From NCBI RefSeq assembly GCF_002899455.1, contig NZ_PPFB01000001.1, forward strand, positions 2,944,501 to 3,008,500: a DNA stretch of 64,000 nt, given 5' to 3'. Below the pieces are notes generated by a model. It was not told the origin of the DNA and did not search any database. It was given only the letters and a program-made list of their open reading frames with translations. Each line of letters starts with the position of its first letter. Positions within the stretch are counted from its first letter, which is position 1. Source of the stretch: Streptomyces sp. DH-12 (GTDB lineage Bacteria > Actinomycetota > Actinomycetes > Streptomycetales > Streptomycetaceae). The position numbers and the translations under genes were made by a program. Below, piece by piece: positions 51,297 to 63,362 of this stretch.

Positions 51297-52837
51297 GACG
51301 ACGGCCCCTGACCGCGCTGCTCGTCGCCGCCGCGGCCCTGCTGACCGCGTGCACGGCCGACCCGGACCCCGGGAAGGACACGGACCCGTACGCCGCCGAG
51401 CCGGGCACCCTGCGCGTCCTGGCCTCCAGCGAGCTCAGTGACATGACGCCGGTGTTCGAGCGGATCGAGAAGGACACCGGGGTGACGCTCCGGCCGACCT
51501 ACACCGGCACGCTCGACGCCGTGGACATGCTGGCCACGGGAAGGACGGACGGCAGGTACGACGCCGTCTGGCTGTCCTCCAACGACTACCTGCGGCTGCG
51601 CCCGGAGGCGGCGGAGAAGGTCGTCTCGGAGACGCCCGTCATGTCCAGCCCGGTCGCCGTCGGCGTCAGGCCGGCCACCGTGGAGAAGCTGGGCTGGAAG
51701 CCGGAGGAGGTCACCTGGTCCGCGATCGAGCGAGCCGTGCGCGACGGGCGGCTCACCTACGGCATGACCGACCCGGCCCGCTCCAACTCCGGTTTCTCCA
51801 CGCTGGTCTCGGTGGCCTCGGCGCTCTCCGGCGCGCAGTCCGCGCTCACCGACGCGGACGTGGCGAAGGCCGGGCCGCGGATGAAGGAGTTCTTCCGGGG
51901 GCAGGAACTGACCTCGGGCTCCTCCGGCTGGCTGGCGGGCGCGTACGAGCGGCGCGGGGACGTGGACGCGCTCCTCAACTACGAGTCCGTCCTGCAGGGG
52001 TTCGAGAACCTCACCGTGATCCGCCCGAAGGACGGTGTCGTCACGGCCGACTATCCCCTCTCCTCCCTCGCCGCCACCGACGCCGCCACCCGTGAGGACG
52101 TGCGCCGCGTGGCCGAGGCCCTGCGCACGGACGCCGTCCAGCGGCTGATCACCGACCACACGCACCGCCGTCCGGTCGTCGCCTCGGTGCCGCCGGCCTC
52201 CGGCCTCGACACGGCGAGGCGCCGCGAACTGCCCTTCCCGGGCAGCCGTTCCGTCGCCGACGGCCTGCTGGACGCGTACGAGAACGAGCTGCGCCGTCCC
52301 TCGCGGACGGTGTACGTCCTCGACACCTCCGGCTCGATGGAGGGCGAGCGCCTCGACCGGCTGAAGAAGGCCCTCACCGACCTCACGAGCGACTTCCGCG
52401 ACCGTGAGGAGATCACGCTGATGCCGTTCGGCTCGGCGGTGAAGAGCGTGCGCACGCACGCCGTCAGTCCTTCCGACCCGGAGCAGGGCCTCGCCGCGAT
52501 CCGACGCGACACCGCGCGCCTGCGGGCGGAGGGCGAGACGGCGATCTACACCTCCCTGGAGAAGGCTTACGACCATCTCGGCACCGGTGAGGACACGTTC
52601 ACCTCGATCGTGCTGATGACGGACGGCGAGAACACCGCGGGCGCCGGGGCCGCCGACTTCGACTCCTTCTACCGGGGGCTGTCCGGTGACCGGCGGGACA
52701 TCCCCGTCTTCCCGATCCTGTTCGGCGACTCCGACCGCTCGGAGCTGGAGCACATCGCCGAGCTGACCGGGGGCCGGCTCTTCGACGGGCAGGGCTCGCT
52801 CGAAGGTGCGTTCGAGGAGATCCGTGGCTACCAGTAG
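51293..52837 (+). CDS. Lipoprotein: solute-binding-like domain plus VWA domain
   Basis: This 514-residue lipoprotein has lipobox LLTAC near residue 20. Residues about 38-310 resemble a bacterial solute-binding protein (TLRVLASSELSDMTPVFERIEKDTGVTL, MTDPARSNSGFSTLVSV, with the SNSG pattern shared with the first gene of the operon). Residues about 335-510 form a von Willebrand A domain with intact MIDAS start DTSGS (344-348) and later TDGENT. ATGA overlap with telA. A surface receptor for a small ligand or protein is likely. Confidence 0.88.
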   Translation: MRRRPLTALLVAAAALLTACTADPDPGKDTDPYAAEPGTLRVLASSELSDMTPVFERIEKDTGVTLRPTYTGTLDAVDMLATGRTDGRYDAVWLSSNDYLRLRPEAAEKVVSETPVMSSPVAVGVRPATVEKLGWKPEEVTWSAIERAVRDGRLTYGMTDPARSNSGFSTLVSVASALSGAQSALTDADVAKAGPRMKEFFRGQELTSGSSGWLAGAYERRGDVDALLNYESVLQGFENLTVIRPKDGVVTADYPLSSLAATDAATREDVRRVAEALRTDAVQRLITDHTHRRPVVASVPPASGLDTARRRELPFPGSRSVADGLLDAYENELRRPSRTVYVLDTSGSMEGERLDRLKKALTDLTSDFRDREEITLMPFGSAVKSVRTHAVSPSDPEQGLAAIRRDTARLRAEGETAIYTSLEKAYDHLGTGEDTFTSIVLMTDGENTAGAGAADFDSFYRGLSGDRRDIPVFPILFGDSDRSELEHIAELTGGRLFDGQGSLEGAFEEIRGYQ

Positions 52838-53426
52838 GGCGCTGGCGTACCTGGAGTCCCGCAAGAACCTCGCCGGGAGCGCGGGCGGGCTCGCGGGGCT
52901 GCTGCTGACCTTCACGGGGGCGGCGGGACCGTACTGGCCGGTCGTGGTGACGGGGCTGTACGGGGCGGGCGTGCTGATCGCCCCGCCGGAGCGTCCCGCG
53001 GTGCCGGACTTCCCGGACCCGTCCGCCCAGCTCGACGAGGTACGGGCCGACCTGGAGCGGCTCCGGGAGTATCTGGCGGACGTCGACCTGCCGCCCGCGG
53101 CCCGGGACCGGCTCACGGAACTGACCCAGCTGCTGGGGGCGTTGCTGGACCCGGGGTGGGTGACCGAGATCCTCGTCCAGGACCCGGACGCCGTGCACAC
53201 CCTGTCCCGTGCCGTGCGCCAGGACGTTCCGGAGGCCGTCGACGCCTATGTGCGCACCCGCTGGTGGACACGGCTGGCTCCGGGGCAGGAGCCGCCGGAG
53301 CGGCACCTGGAACGGCAGCTGGGTCTGCTGCGCAAGGAGGCGGAGGGGCTGGCCGCGAGCCTGCGCGAGTCGGAGGCCCGCCGGCAGGAGTCGCACACCC
53401 GCTACCTGGAGGACCGAGCGGACTGA
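52824..53426 (+). CDS. Small membrane/coiled-coil protein of the TelA operon
   Basis: This 200-residue protein starts at GTG 52824 after GAGGAG, overlapping the upstream stop by 14 bp. Two closely spaced hydrophobic helices (about 20-60, GLAGLLLTFTGAAGPYWPVVVTGLYGAGVLI) are followed by a cytoplasmic helical region with coiled-coil character (QLDEVRADLERLREYLADVD, LERQLGLLRKEAEGLAASLRESEARRQE). It is usual next to TelA-VWA genes in Streptomyces by my reading. It may anchor TelA at the membrane. Confidence 0.8.
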   Translation: MATSRALAYLESRKNLAGSAGGLAGLLLTFTGAAGPYWPVVVTGLYGAGVLIAPPERPAVPDFPDPSAQLDEVRADLERLREYLADVDLPPAARDRLTELTQLLGALLDPGWVTEILVQDPDAVHTLSRAVRQDVPEAVDAYVRTRWWTRLAPGQEPPERHLERQLGLLRKEAEGLAASLRESEARRQESHTRYLEDRAD

Positions 53427-53448
53427 GCACGCCCGCGGGCATGGCGAA

Positions 53449-53526
53449 GGCCTGTCGTCACCGCTCCCGCCGGGGCGGACGGGGGGGACGACAGGCCCCA
53501 GGGCCCGCACGCCGTTGTGCGGGCCC
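53449..53526. terminator. Two hairpins between convergent genes
   Basis: The arms GGCCTGTCGTC (53449-53459) and GACGACAGGCC (53487-53497) form one long stem. GGGCCCGCAC (53501-53510) and GTGCGGGCCC (53517-53526) form a second with a 6-base loop. They lie between the end of the TelA operon and the end of pckG and should stop transcription from both sides. Confidence 0.75.
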
Positions 53527-53616
53527 CGCCGGTGTGTTCCGCGGCCGGCCGGATCGTGACGATCGCTGGTCAGGGCATCCTCATACCGGCCGGCCGCGGG
53601 GTCTGTGCGGGCGTGG

Positions 53617-55437
53617 TCAGCCCAGGCGCTCCACCAGCGCCCGGTGCTGGTCCCACAGCTCCTTCGGGGTGTGGTCGCCGAAGGTGTCGAGGTGCTCGGG
53701 GACCAGGGCGGCCTCCTCGCGCCACACCTCCTTGTCCACGGTGAGCAGGAAGTCCAGGTCGCTGTCGGAGAGGTCGAGGCCGTCCGTGTCGAGGGCGTCC
53801 TTCGTCGGCAGGATGCCGATCGGCGTCTCGACGCCCTCCGCCTTGCCCTCCAGGCGCTCCACGATCCACTTCAGGACGCGGCTGTTCTCGCCGAAGCCGG
53901 GCCAGACGAACGCGCCCTCGTCGTTCTTGCGGAACCAGTTGACGTAGTAGATCCTCGGCAGCTTGGACTGGTCCTTGTCCTTCGCCACGTCGATCCAGTG
54001 GGCCATGTAGTCGCCCATGTTGTAGCCGCAGAACGGCAGCATGGCGAACGGGTCGCGACGCAGCTCGCCCACCTTGCCCTCGGCGGCGGCGGTCTTCTCG
54101 GAGGCCACGTTGGCGCCGAGGAAGACGCCGTGGTTCCAGTCGAAGGACTCCGTCACCAGCGGTACGGCCGTGGCGCGGCGGCCGCCGAAGAGGATCGCCG
54201 AGATCGGCACGCCCTTGGGGTCCTCCCACTCCGGCGCGATGATCGGGCACTGGGACGCGGGCACCGTGAAGCGGGCGTTGGGGTGGGCCGCCGGGGTCCC
54301 CGACTCCGGGGTCCAGTCGTTGCCCTTCCAGTCGGTGAGGTGGGCCGGGGGCTCCTCCGTCATGCCCTCCCACCACACGTCGCCGTCGTCGGTGAGGGCG
54401 ACGTTGGTGAAGACGGAGTTGCCCCACAGGGTCTTCATGGCGTTGGCGTTGGTGTGCTCGCCGGTGCCGGGCGCGACGCCGAAGAAGCCGGCCTCGGGGT
54501 TGATGGCGTAGAGGCGGCCGTCCTCGCCGAAGCGCATCCAGGCGATGTCGTCGCCGATCGTCTCGACCGTCCAGCCGGGGACGGTCGGCTCCAGCATGGC
54601 GAGGTTGGTCTTGCCGCAGGCGCTCGGGAAGGCGGCGGCGACGTACTTGGACTCGCCGCGCGGCGGGGTGAGCTTCAGGATCAGCATGTGCTCGGCCAGC
54701 CAGCCCTCGTCGCGGGCCATGACGGAGGCGATGCGCAGGGCGTAGCACTTCTTGCCGAGCAGGGCGTTGCCGCCGTAGCCGGAGCCGTAGGACCAGATCT
54801 CGCGGTCCTCGGGGAAGTGCGAGATGTACTTCGTCCGGTTGCAGGGCCAGGGGACGTCCTCCTGGCCGGGCTCCAGCGGGGCGCCGACGGAGTGCACGGC
54901 CTTGACGAAGAAGCCGTCGTCGCCGAGCTCGTCGAGGACGGCCTGCCCCATGCGGGTCATGGTGCGCATGGAGACGGCGACGTACGCGGAGTCGGTGATC
55001 TCCACGCCGAGGGCGGACAGCGGCGAGCCGAGCGGGCCCATGCAGAAGGGGACGACGTACATGGTGCGGCCGCGCATGGAGCCGCGGAAGACGCCCTTCT
55101 CGCCCTGGAAGATCTCCCGCATCTCGGCGGGGGCCTTCCAGTGGTTGGTCGGGCCGGCGTCCTCCTCCTTCTCGGAGCAGATGAAGGTCCGGTCCTCGAC
55201 CCGGGCGACGTCGGTCGGGTCGGAGGCCGCGTAGTAGGAGTTCGGACGCTTGATCGGGTCCAGCTTCCTGAACGTGCCCTTGGCGACGAGCTCCCCGCAC
55301 AGGCGCTCGTACTCGGCTTCCGAGCCGTCGCACCAGACCACGTCGTCCGGCTGTGTCAGCTCTGCGATCTCGTTGACCCAGGAGATCAGTCCCTGGTGGG
55401 TGGTGGGGACGCCGGGTTCCGCGATGTCGCGCGCCAC
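53617..55437 (-). CDS. pckG: Phosphoenolpyruvate carboxykinase (GTP)
   Basis: This 606-residue enzyme converts oxaloacetate and GTP to phosphoenolpyruvate, GDP and CO2 at the start of gluconeogenesis. The kinase P-loop with reactive cysteine reads FPSACGKTN (C274, K276). Further conserved stretches are [37 protein letters not shown] and [14 protein letters not shown] 55437 follows AGGAGC; the upstream extension of the frame to 55524 has no ribosome site. Monocistronic. Confidence 0.96.
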   Translation of the reverse strand: MARDIAEPGVPTTHQGLISWVNEIAELTQPDDVVWCDGSEAEYERLCGELVAKGTFRKLDPIKRPNSYYAASDPTDVARVEDRTFICSEKEEDAGPTNHWKAPAEMREIFQGEKGVFRGSMRGRTMYVVPFCMGPLGSPLSALGVEITDSAYVAVSMRTMTRMGQAVLDELGDDGFFVKAVHSVGAPLEPGQEDVPWPCNRTKYISHFPEDREIWSYGSGYGGNALLGKKCYALRIASVMARDEGWLAEHMLILKLTPPRGESKYVAAAFPSACGKTNLAMLEPTVPGWTVETIGDDIAWMRFGEDGRLYAINPEAGFFGVAPGTGEHTNANAMKTLWGNSVFTNVALTDDGDVWWEGMTEEPPAHLTDWKGNDWTPESGTPAAHPNARFTVPASQCPIIAPEWEDPKGVPISAILFGGRRATAVPLVTESFDWNHGVFLGANVASEKTAAAEGKVGELRRDPFAMLPFCGYNMGDYMAHWIDVAKDKDQSKLPRIYYVNWFRKNDEGAFVWPGFGENSRVLKWIVERLEGKAEGVETPIGILPTKDALDTDGLDLSDSDLDFLLTVDKEVWREEAALVPEHLDTFGDHTPKELWDQHRALVERLG

Positions 55438-55763
55438 GTTTGCTCCTAAATGAGGGTTTTGTGGTTGTGGAGGCCCCGTGGGGGCTGCGACCCGGATGCG
55501 GGAAGTGGTGACTCTGGCGCTCATCCGGTGTCGACCGCACTCATTTGATCATCCGATGCGCGCGCCCATCTGTCCAGAGGGCCGCACAAGTGAGCAACGT
55601 GACGCTGACCACGATTGTCGTGCGGCTTTACGCGCACGTTGAGTGGACGAAACCGAATCTTTGCGTGACGGGGCACGTCGGCCGGCGTGAGAGGATGGCC
55701 ACTCCGCACGCCCAACGGGTCGCCCAGAGGTGTAACTTACGGTCCCGTAGGTAACATGCCGAT
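55438..55763. promoter_or_regulatory. Divergent pckG/hemolysin III promoter region with palindrome
   Basis: At 55732-55755 GTAACTTACGG and CCGTAGGTAAC form an inverted repeat (9 of 11 positions pairing) with a 2-base spacer, ending 8 bp before the hemolysin III start. It resembles a TetR-family operator and is well placed for a repressor. The rest of the 326 bp has no gene. Confidence 0.55.
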
Positions 55764-56477
55764 ATGACTGCGTTCGCCCCCGACACGCCCAAGGACCCGC
55801 AGGCCGAAGGCCGGGGCCCGGTGGCGACCTCTCTGCCGCACCCCGTCAAACCGAAGCTCCGCGGCTGGCTCCACCTCGGCATGTTCCCGGCCGCACTGGT
55901 CGCCGGACTGGCCCTCACCGCGTTCGCCGACTCCTCCCGGGGCCGCCTCGCCTGCGGTGTGTACGCCCTGACCGCCTGCCTGCTCTTCGGTGTGAGCGCG
56001 CTGTACCACCGGGGCGACTGGAGCCCCCGCATGGACGGCGTGCTGCGCCGCCTCGACCACGCCAACATCTTCCTGATCATCGCGGGCACCTACACCCCGC
56101 TGACGATCCTGCTGCTGCCCGAATCCAAGGGCCGCTGGCTGCTGTGGGGCATCTGGGCCGCGGCGGCCGCCGGGATCCTCTTCCGCGTCTTCTGGGTCGG
56201 CGCCCCGCGCTGGCTCTACACGCCCTGCTACATCGCGATGGGCTGGGCCGCGGTGTTCTACCTGCCCGACTTCATGCGCGCCGGCGGCGTCGCCGTGCTC
56301 GTCCTGGTCATCGTGGGCGGCGTGCTCTACAGCATCGGCGGCATCGTCTACGGCCTCAAGAAGCCCAACCCCTCCCCCCGCTGGTTCGGCTTCCACGAGG
56401 TGTTCCACTCCCTCACCCTGGCCGCCTTCATCGCCCACTACGTGGGGATCTCACTGGTGGCCTACCAGCACGCGTAG
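55764..56477 (+). CDS. Hemolysin III family membrane protein
   Basis: This 237-residue protein has seven membrane helices and the HlyIII/PAQR-type conserved residues: SALYHRGDW with a following Ser/Asp helix (RRLDHANIFLIIAGTYTPLTIL), and the C-terminal GFHEVFHSLTLAAFIAHYVG with two His. In bacterial family members these His/Asp residues suggest a metal-dependent hydrolase within the membrane. Pore formation is unlikely here. Close upstream is a palindromic operator. Confidence 0.92.
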   Translation: MTAFAPDTPKDPQAEGRGPVATSLPHPVKPKLRGWLHLGMFPAALVAGLALTAFADSSRGRLACGVYALTACLLFGVSALYHRGDWSPRMDGVLRRLDHANIFLIIAGTYTPLTILLLPESKGRWLLWGIWAAAAAGILFRVFWVGAPRWLYTPCYIAMGWAAVFYLPDFMRAGGVAVLVLVIVGGVLYSIGGIVYGLKKPNPSPRWFGFHEVFHSLTLAAFIAHYVGISLVAYQHA

Positions 56478-56512
56478 GGGCGCCCCCGGGGGAGCGTTCC
56501 GCCCTCGCGCAC

Positions 56513-56540
56513 AAGGCCGCGGCACCGACGCCGCGGCCTT
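56513..56540 (+). terminator. Intrinsic terminator of the hemolysin III gene
   Basis: The stem AAGGCCGCGG / CCGCGGCCTT (10 bp, 8-base loop) is followed by TTCTC; it starts 35 bp after the stop. Confidence 0.85.
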
Positions 56541-56643
56541 TTCTCATGCCCGGACGCGCTCCGGCCGCTGAACGTGCGGTGGACGCGGCCCGGCCGGCCC
56601 CACCGGCACGACGCCGGGCCCGCCGCCGACGCGGCCGGGAGTC

Positions 56644-56833
56644 GCCGAGCGGCGCACAGCCGTCGCCGAGCGGCCCGCCCTGCCCGCCCTCTCCCCCGCC
56701 CTCGCCCTCGCCCGCTCCGCCGACGCGGCGTACCCGGACGGGATGCCGCCGCGACGACCACGGCGGCCCCACCGGCCTCGCCGACCGGGCCGTCGACGTG
56801 ATCGAGCACGGCCTGCCCGCCGCGACCTCCTGA
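56644..56833 (+). pseudogene. Possible C-terminal remnant of a TetR-type regulator
   Basis: In one frame 56644-56760 reads AERRTAVAERPALPALSPAL and continues LALARSADAAYPDGMPP. Just after, another frame continues DDHGGPTGLADRAVDVIEHGLPAATS and stops at 56833. Joined by one frameshift near 56745-56755, these give a helical, acidic C-terminus resembling TetR/AcrR ligand domains. No N-terminal helix-turn-helix is found upstream, so at best this is a remnant. A TetR-like operator precedes the neighbouring hemolysin III gene, which fits a lost regulator. Weakly supported. Confidence 0.3.
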
Positions 56834-56866
56834 GGCGCCGCGCCCCGGACATGCCATCCTGACCGG

Positions 56867-57598
56867 GTGAACGGTCCCGAGATCCACGTCGAGTTCGCCC
56901 CCGAGCTGCTCCTCTTCGTCCCCCGGGCACGCCCCACAGGCACCCTCCGGACGCCCACCGACGGCGTCTCCAGCCTCGGCCACGTCGTCGAGTCCCTCGG
57001 CGTCCCGCTGACCGAGGTCGGCACGCTGCTGGTGGACGGCCGCGAGGTGTCCGCCGGACACGTCCCGGCCGCCGGCGAGTCGGTGACCGTCCGCCCCCAC
57101 GCCCACCCGCAGCGGGTGCCCGGCGCCCCCCTGCGCTTCCTGCTCGACGTCCACCTCGGCACCCTCGCCCGCCGGCTGCGGCTGCTGGGCGTGGACACCG
57201 CGTACGAGTCGACCGACATCGGCGACCCCGCGCTGGCCGCCCGCTCGGCCGCCGAGCAGCGGGTCATGCTCAGCCGCGACCGGGGCCTGCTGCGCCGCCG
57301 CGAACTGTGGGCGGGCGCCTTCGTCTACAGCACCCGCCCCGAGGAGCAGCTGGCGTACGTCCTCGACCGCTTCGACCCCGAGCTGCGGCCCTGGACCCGC
57401 TGCACCGCCTGCAACGGGCTGCTGCGCGCGGCCGGCAAGGAGGACGTCGCCGACCAGCTCGAGGAGGGCACCCACCGCACGTACGACGTGTTCGCCCAGT
57501 GCTCCGACTGCGGACGCGCCTACTGGAAGGGCGCGCACCACGAACAGCTGGAGGCGATCGTGGAGCGCGCGGTGGCGTCGCGGGCGGAGCGCGGCTGA
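56867..57598 (+). CDS. Ubiquitin-like + Mut7-C RNase domain protein
   Basis: This 243-residue protein starts at GTG 56867. The N-terminal 80 residues look like a ThiS/ubiquitin-like fold (IHVEFAPELLLF to GESVTVRPHAHP). Residues about 88-243 are a Mut7-C domain: PIN-like FLLDVHLGTLARRLRLLGVDT and MLSRDRGLL with acidic residues, then a zinc ribbon CTACNGLL ... CSDCGRAYWKGAHHEQL. The combination is known as Ub-Mut7C. A nucleic-acid (possibly tRNA or rRNA) nuclease or processing role is inferred from the PIN-like fold. Confidence 0.9.
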   Translation: MNGPEIHVEFAPELLLFVPRARPTGTLRTPTDGVSSLGHVVESLGVPLTEVGTLLVDGREVSAGHVPAAGESVTVRPHAHPQRVPGAPLRFLLDVHLGTLARRLRLLGVDTAYESTDIGDPALAARSAAEQRVMLSRDRGLLRRRELWAGAFVYSTRPEEQLAYVLDRFDPELRPWTRCTACNGLLRAAGKEDVADQLEEGTHRTYDVFAQCSDCGRAYWKGAHHEQLEAIVERAVASRAERG

Positions 57599-57617
57599 CG
57601 ACGCCGTACGACGGCTC

Positions 57618-59657
<2,040 letters not shown>

Positions 59658-59846
59658 GTCTCCATCCTCGCGCACTCCGCCCGTCCGGCGCGGGACGGGC
59701 GGCGCCGCGGCCCGTCCCGCGCCCCCGGGCGCCCCAGCGCGTGAGGGGAGCGTGACGGCGCGGTCGACGGTCGTCGCACCCTCGCGCCGGGGCCCCGGCC
59801 GCAGCACACTCGTGGGGACGCGATCGCCGCCGGAGGGGGACGGGAC

Positions 59847-62800
59847 ATGAGGGACGGTCATCGGGCCGATGCCGAACGGCTGTTGACACGGGCCGTGGAG
59901 GAGGAGGTGCGCCGGTCGGGCGGGCGCGCCGACGGAAAGGTGCTGCTCTCCCGGGCACGCGGCGCGCTGGACGCGATGGCGCGCACGGCGGCCGAGGAGT
60001 ACGCGGCGTACACCCGCGCCCTGGACGAGGCGGAGGCGGGCCAGCTCACGTTCCGGCAGCGGTACGCCCGTGAGGGCGGCGGGACGCCGTTGCTGGTGGC
60101 CGGGGTCGCGGGTGTGGCCGCGATCGTCGCCGACATGGCGCTCGGCACGGGTACCGGGACCGCGCTCGGCGCGGGCGTGGCCGTCGGGGTGGCCGGCGCG
60201 GCGACGACCGTGGTGAAGGTCGCCGGGTCGCACCTGCCCGCCGCCCACCGCCGGGCCGGCGCGGCGGGCCAGCCGGGCGGGGTGGAGCAGCTGCGGCTGC
60301 AGTGGCTGACGGCGCTGGAGGTGCGCGGCATCCGGCCGTTCCTCGACCAGCAGCGGATCCTCGCCGCGTCCACGGCGCCGAAGCGGACCGGGCCGCGGCT
60401 GCGCGGCGCCGACAAGAGCGCGGCGGCCCGCGGACGGAGCGTCCTGGAGCAGTCGTTCGGGCAGCTCCCGGAGCCGCACGGCCCGTTCGCGGGGCGGCGG
60501 CAGGAGATGGCGCGGATCCGGCAGTGGGTGCAGGCGGCCCGCGCGAGCACGGAGACCAGACCCACGGTGGTGGTGCTGCACGGGGCGCCCGGCAGCGGCC
60601 GTACGACGCTGGCGGTGCGGGCCGCGCACGAGCTGAAGGACCACTTCCGCGGGGCCTGCGTGGTCGACCTGCGCGGCGACGGCTCCGGCGAGCCCGCGCT
60701 GTCCACGCGGGACGCGCTGCTGCACCTGCTGAACCGGCTCGGCGCGCCGCGCGAACAGCTGCTGTTCCGGGAGCGGACCTCCCCGGACCAGCAGGTCAAA
60801 CGGCTGAGCGAGCTGTACCACCAGCATCTGACCGGCACGCCGGTCGCCATCGTCCTCGACGACGCCTCCGACCCGCAGCAGGTCCGCACGCTCCTCCCCG
60901 AACGCTCCGACAGCCTGGTGCTGGTCACCTCCCGCTCCCCGCTGGGGCTGCCCGAGGACCTGCCCGCGCGGGTGCACCGGCTGCCGGTGGAGCCGCTGGA
61001 CGCGGCCGGCGCGGAGGAACTGCTGACCGCCGTCGCGCAGGACGCCTCCGGCCCGTACGACGCCGAGTCCGCGGAGCGGGTACGGGAGCTGTGCGGGGGT
61101 CTGCCGCTGGCGCTGCGGCTGGCCGGCGCCGCCCTCGGGCCGCGCTCCGCGCTCGCCCTCGCCACCGGCCTCGACGGCTACGGGCCCGTCGAACCCGTCG
61201 AGCGCGCCCTGTGGCTGCGCTACACCGACCAGCCGGACACCGTGCGGCGGCTGCTGCGCCGGCTGGCCCTGGCCGGGCGCGCCTCGCTGGGCGCGGCCGC
61301 GGCGGCGGCGCTGCTCTCCACCGACGAGGCGGAGGCCACCCGGCACCTGGAGGCGCTGCACCGGGCCGGGCTGATCGACCGCGTCCGGCACGGCCGGTAC
61401 CGGCTGCACGCCCTGGTGCGCGCCTTCGCGCAGGCCCGCCTCCTCGACGAGGAGGACCCGGACGAGCGCGCCGCCGCGCACGAACGGCTGATCGTCACCT
61501 ACGCCGAGCTCGCCGACTCGGTGCTGCGGCTGGTCGACGGGAACATGTCGACCCGCTCCGACCGCTTCGGCCCCTACGGCTTCACCTCCCTGGACGAGGC
61601 GCTGCGCTGGCTGGACGACGAGTCCAGCTTCATCACGGCGGCGCTGCGGCACGCCGAGGGCGTGAACCAGGCGGCGGTGCTGAACCTGCTGGGCGCCCTG
61701 TGCGACTACTGCCTGCTGCGCGGCGACCTCTACCGGCTGGGCGAGATCAACGAGCTGGCGCAGACCGTCGACGAAGGGCTGCTGGTCCGCTCCGTGCAGT
61801 GGCGCACGGGCATCGCGGCACGGCAGCTCGGCGAGCTGGACACGGCGCGGACCACCCTGACGTCGGTGGTGGACCTGTACCGGGAGGCGCAGCACGAGGC
61901 GGGGGCGGCGCGGGCGCTGACCTCGCTCGGCATCACGCTGCACCACCAGGGCAACCTGACGGAGGCGTCGGCGCGGCTGCGGGAGGCGATGGGCCTCCAG
62001 GCGTCCGACGCACTGGCCGCCGACCGTGCCTGGACGATGCACGCGCTGGCCGCCGTGGAGCGGGACCGGGCCCGGCTGGCGGAGGCGCTGGAGCTGCTCA
62101 CCGGGTCGCTGGTGCTGCACCGCGCGGGCGAGTCCCTGCACGGGCAGGCGTGGGCGCACTTCCAGCTCGGGCAGCTGCACCTGCGGCGCGGCGACGTGCC
62201 CCGCGCGGAGGAGGAGCTGCGCACCGCCCTCGGCCTGTACGGCCGCACCCGTGACGCGCGCGGCGAGGCGTGGGCGCTGACCGAGCTGGCGCGGGCCCGG
62301 CTGGTGGACGGGGACGCGGGACCGGCGGTGGAGGAGCTGCGCCGGGCCGCCGCCCGGCACCGGGACAACGAGGACGCGCGCGGCGAGGCGTGGACGCTGT
62401 ACTACCTGGGGCAGGCCCTGGAGGAGAGCGGCGACCTGGACAGCGCGGTGCGCGAGCTGGAGCGCGCCCGCACGATGTTCTCCCGCATGCGGGACGTCTA
62501 CGGTCTGGCCTGTGCCCGGCACCACTCGGCGCGGGTGACCCGCGACCAGCGGGCGGCCCGGACCGGCTCACTGCGCAACTCCGGCTTCGCCCGGCAGCTG
62601 CTGGTGGACGCGCGCGCCGACTTCCAGCGGATCCAGGTGGCGCACGGCGAGGCGTGGACGTGTCTGGAGCTGGCCGTCGTCGACGCGGGCAACGCCCGCA
62701 CCCAGCAGGCGCTGGCGCTGTGCGACGAGGCGGTGGCGCTGTTCGTCTCCTACGGCGACCGGCGCGGCGAGGACTGGGCGCGCTTCCTGCGCTGCACGCT

Positions 62801-63047
62801 CCTGCCGTACGCGGCCCCGGGCGGCACGGAGGTCGGCACGGCGGTGGCCCGGCAGGAGCTCGCCGACCTGGCCGTCGCGGTCCACCCGGCCCGCGATCCG
62901 AGACTCACCGACAGCGTCGAGGCCTACCGGCTCCTCCTGGAGCGCGGCGTCAGCCTCGACACCGGCTGGCAGGCCTGGAACCTCGGCCTGGTCCCGGGCC
63001 GCCACGCCCGCGAGGTAATGGGGGTGCCGGTCCCGCTGGACGCGTGA
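59847..63047 (+). CDS. Membrane-associated STAND ATPase with TPR-like repeats
   Basis: This 1066-residue protein has a helical N-terminus (1-75), a glycine-rich hydrophobic segment at about 84-125 ([20 protein letters not shown]) that could insert in membranes, an NB-ARC/STAND ATPase at about 215-560, and about 8-9 TPR-like repeats at about 640-990 (for example [40 protein letters not shown]). Walker A is GAPGSGRTT (246-254), with Arg252 instead of the usual Lys; Walker B is [12 protein letters not shown] 59847 follows GGAGGGGG. It resembles AfsR-type regulators but has no DNA-binding domain. Role: signal switch, or possibly defence. Confidence 0.87.
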   Translation: MRDGHRADAERLLTRAVEEEVRRSGGRADGKVLLSRARGALDAMARTAAEEYAAYTRALDEAEAGQLTFRQRYAREGGGTPLLVAGVAGVAAIVADMALGTGTGTALGAGVAVGVAGAATTVVKVAGSHLPAAHRRAGAAGQPGGVEQLRLQWLTALEVRGIRPFLDQQRILAASTAPKRTGPRLRGADKSAAARGRSVLEQSFGQLPEPHGPFAGRRQEMARIRQWVQAARASTETRPTVVVLHGAPGSGRTTLAVRAAHELKDHFRGACVVDLRGDGSGEPALSTRDALLHLLNRLGAPREQLLFRERTSPDQQVKRLSELYHQHLTGTPVAIVLDDASDPQQVRTLLPERSDSLVLVTSRSPLGLPEDLPARVHRLPVEPLDAAGAEELLTAVAQDASGPYDAESAERVRELCGGLPLALRLAGAALGPRSALALATGLDGYGPVEPVERALWLRYTDQPDTVRRLLRRLALAGRASLGAAAAAALLSTDEAEATRHLEALHRAGLIDRVRHGRYRLHALVRAFAQARLLDEEDPDERAAAHERLIVTYAELADSVLRLVDGNMSTRSDRFGPYGFTSLDEALRWLDDESSFITAALRHAEGVNQAAVLNLLGALCDYCLLRGDLYRLGEINELAQTVDEGLLVRSVQWRTGIAARQLGELDTARTTLTSVVDLYREAQHEAGAARALTSLGITLHHQGNLTEASARLREAMGLQASDALAADRAWTMHALAAVERDRARLAEALELLTGSLVLHRAGESLHGQAWAHFQLGQLHLRRGDVPRAEEELRTALGLYGRTRDARGEAWALTELARARLVDGDAGPAVEELRRAAARHRDNEDARGEAWTLYYLGQALEESGDLDSAVRELERARTMFSRMRDVYGLACARHHSARVTRDQRAARTGSLRNSGFARQLLVDARADFQRIQVAHGEAWTCLELAVVDAGNARTQQALALCDEAVALFVSYGDRRGEDWARFLRCTLLPYAAPGGTEVGTAVARQELADLAVAVHPARDPRLTDSVEAYRLLLERGVSLDTGWQAWNLGLVPGRHAREVMGVPVPLDA

Positions 63048-63362
63048 GGGTCCCCTCCGGAGCGCCTTCGGGGCACGCGGGGTGCGGCATGCGGGCCGGA
63101 CTCCTCGCGGCTGCGTCCAGCCGCCGGGACGGGCCGCGGGAACAGCGGTCGCGAGGCGTGGGCGAGCGGCGCGGGCCCGGACGCCGAGGCCCGGCCCGGA
63201 GCCGCTCGGCCGCTCCGTCGGCGCGCCGCCCCCGCCGGGGCGGGCGCAGGCGTGTGGCACGCGGTGCGCCGCCGGCCCGCGCGGCAACTGAGGCCGGCCG
63301 CACCCGCACGGCATGCGGCACCCGGCGGACGTGCCGGGTGCCGCAGGGCTGCGGGCCTGGTG
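63048..63362. other. Intergenic with terminator hairpin
   Basis: No gene is visible in these 315 bp. At 63314-63345 the perfect 13-bp stem TGCGGCACCCGGC/GCCGGGTGCCGCA with a 6-base loop lies 17 bp beyond the stop of the small membrane protein gene and would end convergent transcription from both sides. Confidence 0.75.

Noticed and set aside
49024..53426. Classical ABC import operon
   Set aside because: Two binding-protein-like genes are present but neither permease nor ATPase genes; TelA and VWA partners point to another role.
56144..56833. A plus-strand gene of 229 codons overlapping hemolysin III
   Set aside because: The first two thirds are a shadow of the hemolysin III gene; only the last part may be a remnant of another gene, listed with low confidence.
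59847..63047. SARP/AfsR transcription activator
   Set aside because: The ATPase and TPR parts resemble AfsR, but the N-terminal OmpR-type DNA-binding and BTAD domains are absent; instead there is a hydrophobic Gly/Ala segment.
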